NCBI GenBank assembly: GCA_023413135.1
Contig: JAEZQK010000090.1
Coordinates: 1-64,000, forward strand
Origin: Bacillota bacterium
GTDB taxonomy: Bacteria > Bacillota > Clostridia > Christensenellales > Aristaeellaceae
Reading direction: 5' to 3'
DNA length: 64,000 bases
Numbering within the stretch: position 1 is the first letter of the stretch; each line of letters starts with the position of its first letter. Under the pieces are notes generated by a model. It had not been told where the DNA came from. It searched no databases and saw only the letters and a program-made list of their open reading frames with translations. Below are positions 58,431-64,000 of the stretch, in pieces. The position numbers were made by a program, and so were the translations under genes.

Positions 58431-58878
58431 CAATATTGCCTTTCTTGACAATCAATGATTGCCATGTGTACTGTTTCTTATCATACAAAAAACAGCTCAA
58501 AAAACAAGGGGGAGGGCAGAAAATACCAGTCCTATCCGCCTGTTTGATTACAACTTTATAACGGCATTTTATTGTCCGTTTTGATACAACTGGTAGTAAA
58601 AATTGTGGTAAAAAGCAAACACAACGATGTTGCCGCAAACGCTTCGCATCAAGCAGTACGCCCAAATGTACACACTGTGCATAACGTTATTTCCTTTTGT
58701 GTTTTATAAAAATATTGCATAAAGAAGTGCATGCGTAGCGGCCCTAGTTTTGGAACATGTGGATTTTTAAGTAACCATGCGGTATAATTTGTATGAAGGT
58801 ATCAAAAGTGGAATTCTTTTTCGAATTTTGGTCGTTAAACTATAAAAGGCAAGCCAAGTACTTTTTCAGATAAGGCTG
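58431..58878. other. Gene-free stretch upstream of recQ
   Basis: No gene seen in 448 bp of AT-rich DNA. GGTATAATTTG at 58781-58791 could be the -10 region of the recQ promoter, with TGGATT as a poor -35 box. Confidence 0.4.
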
Positions 58879-60729
58879 GTGTTCACCATAGATAAATTCA
58901 CACCGCTCAAGCAGTATTTTGGCCACAGCAATTTTCGGCCGGGGCAAGAGGCGGTGATTGACGCGCTGCTGTCTGGCCGGGATGTGCTGGGAGTCATGCC
59001 CACCGGGGCAGGCAAGTCTATTTGCTATCAACTGCCGGCGCTGCTGCTGCCGGGGCTTACGCTGGTTATTTCGCCCCTGATTTCCCTGATGAAGGATCAG
59101 GTAACCGCGTTGTCGCAGGCCGGAATATCTTCTGCCTATATTAATTCCTCCCTCACATCAGAGCAATACCGTGAGGTGTTCCGCCGTGCCAAAAACGGTG
59201 CCTACAAAATCATCTATGTGGCGCCGGAGCGGCTGACTACCGCGGACCTTTTTCGGTTTGCCGGGGAAACGGAAATATCGCTTCTGGCAGTAGACGAGGC
59301 CCATTGTGTTTCACAGTGGGGGCAGGATTTTCGCCCCAGCTATTTGAAGATCGCGGAGTTTGCGATTTCTCTTTCCAGGCGTCCGGTGGTTGGCGCTTTC
59401 ACCGCCACCGCCACCGCGGAGGTAAAAGACGATATTGAAAGACTCCTTTTGCTGCGAAATCCTCTGCGTGTCACCACCGGCTTTGACCGGCCCAATCTTT
59501 CTTTTGAGGTGATACGTCCCAACAGCAAGGAAGCCTGTTTGCAAGCCTTTCTCGCTGAACGGCCGGATCAAAGCGGCATTGTTTACTGTGCCACCCGAAA
59601 AACAGTGGAATCAGTTTGCGGCAACCTGCGGCGAAACGGCATTGCTGCCACGCGATATCATGCCGGGCTTTATGATGCGGAGCGGAGGCAAAACCAAGAG
59701 GACTTCGTCTACGACAGATCAAGGATCATGGTTGCCACAAATGCCTTTGGCATGGGGATTGACAAATCCAACGTTAGCTTTGTGGTGCATTACAATATGC
59801 CGAAAAATATCGAAAGCTACTATCAGGAGGCAGGCCGCGCCGGACGTGACGGGGAAAAGGCCCATTGTGTGCTGCTCTTTTCTGCCGGCGATATACAAAC
59901 GGCAAAGTTTCTCATCAACAACGCCGAGGAAAATGAGGCGCTTTCCCAGGATGAGCGGGAGCTTGTTCGAAAAAGGGATCTGCAGCGATTGGATCAGATG
60001 GCCGCCTATTGCAAAACCACCGGCTGTCTGCGCGCCTATCTCCTGAATTACTTTGGCGAGAACGCCGCGGCCAATTGCGGCAATTGTGGGAATTGTACCG
60101 GAGAAGTGGTGCTTAAGGACATTACTGTTGAGGCACAAAAAATACTCTCCTCTGTTACCCGCGTAGAGAGAAAGTACACATCCGGTCTTGGCCTGACACT
60201 GATTGTCCGTATGCTGCACGGCAGCAAAGAGCAGCGGATAATTCAGTTGGACCTTGACAGATTGCCGACCTATGGCATCCTGCACGATATTGACCGCACC
60301 AAAATCAGGGACTACATCGACTGTCTCATACGCGAGGGCTATCTGATCCTGACAAATGATGAATACCCGGTGCTGCGCACGACCGAGCGGGCAAGGCAGG
60401 TGCTTTTCCACGGGGAAAGGGTGCTGTACACCTGTCGAAAGCAAAGTATTTTCGAAAAGGCTGCTTCTTCCCGAAAAGAATACAAAGCTCTGCCGGCGCA
60501 GGCGGACGAAGGCCTGCTTGCCGCGCTAAAAGCATTGCGCACCAAACTGGCGCAAGCGGAAAATGTACCGGCCTACATTATCTTTTCCAATGCCGCCCTT
60601 GCGGATATGGCCGTCAAGCAGCCCCGAAACATAGCGGAATTTCTGCAAGTAACCGGCGTAGGAGAGATCAAGGCCGCACGATATGGACAAGTGTTTTTAA
60701 AAGAAATCCAACAAAAGAATATGGGATGA
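58879..60729 (+). CDS. recQ: ATP-dependent DNA helicase RecQ
   Basis: The 616-residue 3'-5' helicase has motif I GVMPTGAGKSICYQLP (about 40), DEAH box LLAVDEAHCVSQWGQDFRPSY with the aromatic-rich loop, motif VI QEAGRAGRDGEKA, the RecQ zinc site (YCKTTGCLRAYLLNYFGENAAANCGNCGNC, four Cys), a winged helix, and a C-terminal HRDC domain (LLAALKALRTKLAQAENVPAYIIFSNAALADMA). Length matches the family. Start is GTG 58879 with AAGG upstream. In this accessory stretch it may serve repair or recombination alongside the nearby polymerase. Confidence 0.93.
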   Translation: MFTIDKFTPLKQYFGHSNFRPGQEAVIDALLSGRDVLGVMPTGAGKSICYQLPALLLPGLTLVISPLISLMKDQVTALSQAGISSAYINSSLTSEQYREVFRRAKNGAYKIIYVAPERLTTADLFRFAGETEISLLAVDEAHCVSQWGQDFRPSYLKIAEFAISLSRRPVVGAFTATATAEVKDDIERLLLLRNPLRVTTGFDRPNLSFEVIRPNSKEACLQAFLAERPDQSGIVYCATRKTVESVCGNLRRNGIAATRYHAGLYDAERRQNQEDFVYDRSRIMVATNAFGMGIDKSNVSFVVHYNMPKNIESYYQEAGRAGRDGEKAHCVLLFSAGDIQTAKFLINNAEENEALSQDERELVRKRDLQRLDQMAAYCKTTGCLRAYLLNYFGENAAANCGNCGNCTGEVVLKDITVEAQKILSSVTRVERKYTSGLGLTLIVRMLHGSKEQRIIQLDLDRLPTYGILHDIDRTKIRDYIDCLIREGYLILTNDEYPVLRTTERARQVLFHGERVLYTCRKQSIFEKAASSRKEYKALPAQADEGLLAALKALRTKLAQAENVPAYIIFSNAALADMAVKQPRNIAEFLQVTGVGEIKAARYGQVFLKEIQQKNMG

Positions 60730-60757
60730 CCGGTTAAGCCGGCTGTAGAAAGATGAT

Positions 60758-61243
60758 TTGCTAGATGAGATCAAATTCGATGAAAATGCCGTTGGGGATG
60801 TTGCCTCCTGGGAGGAGGTTGGCGGGAAGATTCTGCCCATGGTCGCCTTAACTCCCTATATGGGAATAATGGCGGGGAACATATTCAATCAGTTTGTCTT
60901 GCGTGATGGTGAAGGCCGGAGGTTGACAGATGGCGATTGGGAACAACTGTCTTGGCTGGATTATCTGGGGAAGGAGGGCTTGGGTACCATCCAATGGGCA
61001 GAGCGCTGGGGCGATGGAGAAGCGCCGAGGTTGAGGATGCTTGCGGTGGATGGCATCGTGCCTACGTATCAGACGGTTTTCGATGGTTCCTATCCGTTGA
61101 GCGTAACCTATTACGCAGTCCTGAAAAAGGGCTTGCCCAAGGATCATCCGGCCAGGCAACTGGTAAATTGGTTACTTTCCGATGAGGGTCAGCGTGCGAT
61201 GCGGACTGCGGGGTACGCAGCGGTGCGAAGCCTGGATGAGTGA
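60758..61243 (+). pseudogene. 3' remnant of a periplasmic-binding-like protein gene
   Basis: A 161-residue frame from TTG 60758 with no ribosome site or signal peptide. The end (SYPLSVTYYAVLKKGLPKDHPARQLVNWLLSDEGQRAMRTAGYAAV) is the C-terminal part of a PstS-like phosphate-binding-protein domain. The N-terminal half of such a protein is missing and an in-frame stop lies at 60746. Best read as a truncated gene fused to recQ's 3' flank. Confidence 0.6.
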
Positions 61244-61390
61244 AATAGGCCAAGACCATTTGAATTGAGTGGTACGATAAACAGGAATCTTTCGGACAGT
61301 TTCAAACTGCGGGTCATTTATATTATCAAACATGACACACTGTTGTCGTATTTGTTATGTTATGATTGAAATAAAAGGGAGGTATTCATT

Positions 61391-62062
61391 ATGAAAAAGG
61401 AAATTTCTATTTTTGAAAGACCGGAGAAATTTACGGAGCAATACCTGAAAGCCTACGGCAATATGTCATGGTATGATTTCGTGACAGCTATGCCGTCGCT
61501 GGTATTCGTCGTCACAGGTTGGAAATCTAACGGTAAAGAAAACGCCTGTCTGCAATCTTGGTCTACCTTTGCGGGAAGCGGAGCTGACAAGTTTATCTGT
61601 ATCATGGGAAAAGTCGATAAAAACGGGCATATGTATCAATCACTGAAAGAAACGAGGGTATGCGTGTTAAATTTCCCCTCAAACGACATTTATGACCGCT
61701 GTGTTAAAACGATTGGTAATAATCATTTTGAAACAGATGAAATCACCGCCTCCGGCTTAACAGCAGAGAAAGCCTCAAAGGTCAATGCGCCGCGAATCAA
61801 AGAGTGTTTTTTGAATATCGAATGTGAATTTTTATGGGAGCATGAGCTTTTCGAGGGAAGCCAAGAAGTGGCGATTGCACTCCGAGCCGTCAACATTTAC
61901 ATGGATAGCGAACGCTACGACCAAAGCAACCTCGGAAGATACGGAAAGAGCGGTTTTTTGTTTCAAGTTGACCAACCTACCAATCCGGAAACAGGAGAAA
62001 CAACACCTTTCGGACCCGGAATATTGGAGCAAGGCAATCCAATTCCTTGGATTACAAAATAA
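61391..62062 (+). CDS. Flavin reductase-like FMN-binding protein
   Basis: The 223-residue protein has the split-barrel flavin reductase pattern: MPSLVFVVTGWKSNGKENACLQSWSTFAGSG, FICIMGKVDKNGHMYQSLKETRVCVLNFPSN and GLTAEKASKVNAPRIKECFLNIECEF. It binds FMN and probably reduces it with NAD(P)H, or acts as an electron donor. AGGGAGG lies 9 nt before ATG 61391. Common in Clostridia as a stand-alone gene. Confidence 0.85.
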   Translation: MKKEISIFERPEKFTEQYLKAYGNMSWYDFVTAMPSLVFVVTGWKSNGKENACLQSWSTFAGSGADKFICIMGKVDKNGHMYQSLKETRVCVLNFPSNDIYDRCVKTIGNNHFETDEITASGLTAEKASKVNAPRIKECFLNIECEFLWEHELFEGSQEVAIALRAVNIYMDSERYDQSNLGRYGKSGFLFQVDQPTNPETGETTPFGPGILEQGNPIPWITK

Positions 62063-62298
62063 GCATCGTGCGAAGCAGACAAATTCCAATTTATCAAGCA
62101 GATGCGAACTTCTAAATATTTGATCTGACACGCTTATAAGCCTGGTGACCTGCCGGTGTGTAATTGTGCATACCCCCGCTGAACCATAAAAATTCCGAAG
62201 TGATTTAACGCTTCTTACCCAGTTGCCCCTTTTATGAATATTTGTGGTGGGGTTTGCTGCAATATAAGATGAAATGAAATTTAAAAAGGAGTGTTAAC

Positions 62299-62406
62299 GT
62301 GAAAAAGGAACCGAATGAAAAAATTCTACCGTCCACTTTAGATAACGCAAAGCACAAGTCGCGTCAGGTCAAAAAGAAAACCGGGGATACATCCGGCAAG
62401 AAATAA
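62299..62406 (+). CDS. Small basic protein, 35 residues
   Basis: GTG 62299 has AAGGAG 7 nt upstream. The frame encodes KKEPNEKILPSTLDNAKHKS followed by RQVKKKTGDTSGKK and a stop. It is rich in Lys, has no hydrophobic segment, and lies in a gene-free gap, so it may be translated or may be the 5' end of a decayed gene. No family recognised. Confidence 0.4.
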   Translation: MKKEPNEKILPSTLDNAKHKSRQVKKKTGDTSGKK

Positions 62407-62611
62407 GTTCAATTGGAGGAATCGCCTGGATTGGCACCTCATTCTTAACAATAAGATTGATGTATGAATGGCTGTTCTTGCTATCCCGCCACTTGACACG
62501 TATGTCCTTTGCAAATGCAGCTTTTTCTTTCACCCTTGTCTGGTCAGAGTAGGACACTGCCTTATTTCACGAGGACAATTACGGATGTTTAGGTATGTTT
62601 TATACCGATGG

Positions 62612-62651
62612 GGTTCCTAAGGCCGCAGGATCAAATCCTGTCACCCGACCA
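62612..62651 (+). pseudogene. tRNA 3'-half remnant (possible attachment-site scar)
   Basis: CCTAAGGCCGCAGGATCAAATCCTGTCACCCGACCA looks like the 3' part of a tRNA: CCTAA after an anticodon-loop-like segment, T-arm GCAGG-ATCAAAT-CCTGT and an acceptor 3' strand ending in CCA. No matching 5' half lies upstream. The terminator at 62660-62690 follows it. This is how one end of an integrated element at a tRNA gene would look, but the partner end was not found. Confidence 0.5.
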
Positions 62652-62659
62652 TCAAGAAA

Positions 62660-62690
62660 GCCTTGTAACACAAGCGTTACAGGGCCTTTT
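62660..62690 (+). terminator. Hairpin terminator after the tRNA-like fragment
   Basis: GCCTTGTAAC and GTTACAGGGC pair across ACAAGC, followed by CTTTT. Confidence 0.65.
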
Positions 62691-62817
62691 GCTATCTGTT
62701 CATTTTTATGGTTTATATAACCACCTTGTTGTTTATATTCACTTATGGTATAATTTTGAAAATTATATGTCAATAAATCTACAATGAACGAAATCTATAT
62801 TAGGAGGTATTAGCGTT

Positions 62818-63243
62818 ATGGATGATGAACTGAAAATCAAAATGTACTCATTTACGGTGGATTGCAAAGATCCGCATGAATTATCAAAATTCTATGCAGC
62901 GTTGCTCAAGTGGGAAGTAGTGCTTATCGATGAAGAATGGGCGTGTGTATACGCTCCGGGAACGAACCAGGGAGCATATCCTTCCATATTGTTTCAACGA
63001 AATCCTGAGTATAAACCACCCGTGTGGCCGGAAGAGCCTGAAGCTCAACAGCAAATGGCGCATATAGACTTCGCAGTAAATGATTTAGAAAAAGCAGTTC
63101 AGTATGCAGTCCATTGTGGAGCAACAATCGCAGATGAACAATTTGCTGACAATTGGAGAGTTATGCTTGACCCCGCCGGACACCCCTTTTGCTTATGTCA
63201 AATGAAATCAATCATCGAGAGTGCCCATTTTGCGTTGTTATAG
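62818..63243 (+). CDS. VOC-superfamily protein, paralogue 2
   Basis: The 141-residue protein shares with the 53856-54251 product the blocks VDCKDPHELSKFYAALLKWE, PPVWPEEPEAQQQMAHIDF and VMLDPAGHPFCLCQM, so the two are paralogues of one glyoxalase-fold group. Metal His and Glu-type positions are retained in part. AGGAGG lies 9 nt before ATG 62818. Its stop faces the tRNA-Val-like remnant at 63318-63383, mirroring the other pair. Confidence 0.8.
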   Translation: MDDELKIKMYSFTVDCKDPHELSKFYAALLKWEVVLIDEEWACVYAPGTNQGAYPSILFQRNPEYKPPVWPEEPEAQQQMAHIDFAVNDLEKAVQYAVHCGATIADEQFADNWRVMLDPAGHPFCLCQMKSIIESAHFALL

Positions 63244-63266
63244 AAAGTCACAGCCAAAAAACAAAA

Positions 63267-63298
63267 GAGTAGATTCAATCGTTTGATGAAATCTACTC
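63267..63298 (+). terminator. Hairpin terminator of VOC gene 2
   Basis: GAGTAGATT pairs perfectly with AATCTACTC across a 14-nt loop, followed by TAGTTTGG; A-rich on the 5' side, so it could work in both directions. Confidence 0.65.
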
Positions 63299-63317
63299 TA
63301 GTTTGGTCAGACTGTCT

Positions 63318-63383
63318 GGGTCTGTACTGGACTCGAACCAGTGACCCCATCGATGTGAACGATGTACTCTACCATACTGGCCA
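63318..63383 (-). pseudogene. tRNA-Val(CAC)-like remnant 2
   Basis: On the minus strand it reads CTGGCCAGTATGGTAGAGTA, then CATCG-TTCACAT-CGATG (anticodon CAC), then GGTCACTGGTTCGAGTCCAG and TACAGACCC. D-arm, anticodon arm and T-arm are all formed. The 5' acceptor strand does not pair with the 3' strand, so a normal cloverleaf cannot close; a decayed or hybrid tRNA gene. Remnant 1 at 53621-53667 shares the core. Confidence 0.6.
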
Positions 63384-63441
63384 GTTTGCATATATATGCC
63401 CTAATTCATTCTTGATCGATGAGCTGCTGACCATGTGAAGT

Positions 63442-64000
63442 TCATCCATTGCCATCCCAGAACCACTTCTTCTCCATATAGCCGGTTAGGCCGCTATACA
63501 GTGATGATGTGACGATGTACCAATCATCCCCGCAATCCCCAATGATCCAGTATTCTGTATCATTCGTGAACGTGCGCATGACCGTTGAACCGGTATCCGG
63601 CCACGCGTATAGCGGCGCGCCCGACTTCGTTGCTTCTTCGGTCAGTCTTTTACCCAATCGGCTTGGAAAATAGATTGGCACTTGGAGCATGTCCTGGCCG
63701 AAGGCGAGAAACTCGTTCATTGCGTAACCGTCGGCATACCCGAACCATACATGCGTCCATTTGTCTGTGCTCCTGGGGTCACCCGGGGCGATAGGCAACG
63801 GCGCGCCGCTGTAAAGCTTGCCCAGCGACACAGCGTCCTTGGATGGTTTCGCGCGGATGTTCAGGCGGTCGTTCTTCGCGCTGCTTTTTACCATCACCGT
63901 GCTGTCAGTATTGATTTGCCGGCAGGCTTCTTCAAACGATGCGGGTACTTCTTTAAGATCAAAAGCCCCGTATGTCTCATAGAACTCATCATACAGATAA
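63442..64000 (-). CDS. SH3-domain protein, 5' end outside the window
   Basis: The frame is open from the window edge (YLYDEFYETYGAFDLKEVPA) to the stop at 63442; at least 186 residues are visible. The part from about 63905 to 63700, VMVKSSAKNDRLNIRAKPSK to GKLYSGAPLPI, is an SH3b-type domain, followed by a second SH3-like stretch ending GLTGYMEKKWFWDGNG. Such repeats bind wall or extracellular targets and usually follow a signal peptide, which would lie beyond the window. No catalytic domain is visible in the part seen. Confidence 0.75.
   Translation of the reverse strand, partial: YLYDEFYETYGAFDLKEVPASFEEACRQINTDSTVMVKSSAKNDRLNIRAKPSKDAVSLGKLYSGAPLPIAPGDPRSTDKWTHVWFGYADGYAMNEFLAFGQDMLQVPIYFPSRLGKRLTEEATKSGAPLYAWPDTGSTVMRTFTNDTEYWIIGDCGDDWYIVTSSLYSGLTGYMEKKWFWDGNG

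Noticed and set aside
48895..62651. tRNA-Arg(CCU) and the 62.6-kb tRNA-like end as an attL/attR pair
   Set aside because: The 3' ends differ at many positions (GGTTCGAATCC versus GGATCAAATCC and different acceptor strands) and no integrase gene lies between them.

Overview
The window looks like chromosomal DNA of an uncultured anaerobic, endospore-forming Clostridia-type Bacillota. Grounds: a tricistronic ger spore-germination operon, feoAB with a DtxR-type regulator, AGGAGG ribosome-binding sites with frequent GTG/TTG starts, sigma-A promoters near TTGACA-17-TATAAT, and many intrinsic terminators. The body (about 1-48.9 kb) is moderately GC-rich and densely coded. From tRNA-Arg(CCU) at 48.9 kb onward the DNA becomes patchier, locally AT-rich and rich in broken genes.

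Layout. 0.1-7 kb: a coiled-coil membrane-anchored protein, an APC amino-acid permease, and an Fe3+/phosphonate-type ABC importer (binding protein, ATPase, fused double permease). 7.4-11.1 kb: germination operon in the order B-C-A. 11.2-14.1 kb: feoB-feoA divergent from a DtxR-like regulator. 14.2-23.2 kb: housekeeping genes (YjdF-like membrane protein, peptidase T, HAD phosphatase, two FAD oxidoreductases, an ECF sigma factor with a probable anti-sigma protein, a three-LysM protein). 23.4-36.1 kb: a large catabolic island with a PdxA2-type dehydrogenase and a DUF1537 kinase facing a long forward operon: RraA-like protein, CUT1 sugar importer without an ATPase, PPC/DUF296 protein, TIM-barrel isomerase, BKACE beta-keto acid cleavage enzyme, thiolase, a second DUF1537 kinase and an SDR. 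Together these suggest uptake of an acid sugar or related oxidised carbohydrate and its conversion through a beta-keto acid to acetoacetate/acetyl-CoA; the substrate is unknown. 36.7-48.8 kb: AraC regulator, lactonase-like protein, FMN oxidase-like protein, degenerate kinase-like protein, and a BMP-family ABC importer divergent from a flavodoxin-fold reductase, AlsE-type epimerase and ROK kinase.

49-64 kb is accessory: an antibiotic-resistance-style attenuator ahead of a bL28-like gene with an amber fifth codon, a P-loop kinase, a broken GNAT gene, two related secreted proteins, a Y-family polymerase/YolD pair with its own SOS box, a BIg2-CHAP protein, RecQ, a flavin reductase, two paralogous VOC proteins and an SH3 protein running off the end. 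Two degenerate tRNA-Val(CAC)-like remnants, each beside one VOC paralogue, frame about 10 kb in inverted orientation.

Five families of short dispersed repeats (called A-E here) are scattered between genes: two MITE-like with terminal inverted repeats, one that lies between operon genes, one GC-rich, and one double-hairpin element that has contributed codons to a permease C-terminus. No rRNA, CRISPR array, prophage structural genes, transposase or integrase was seen.
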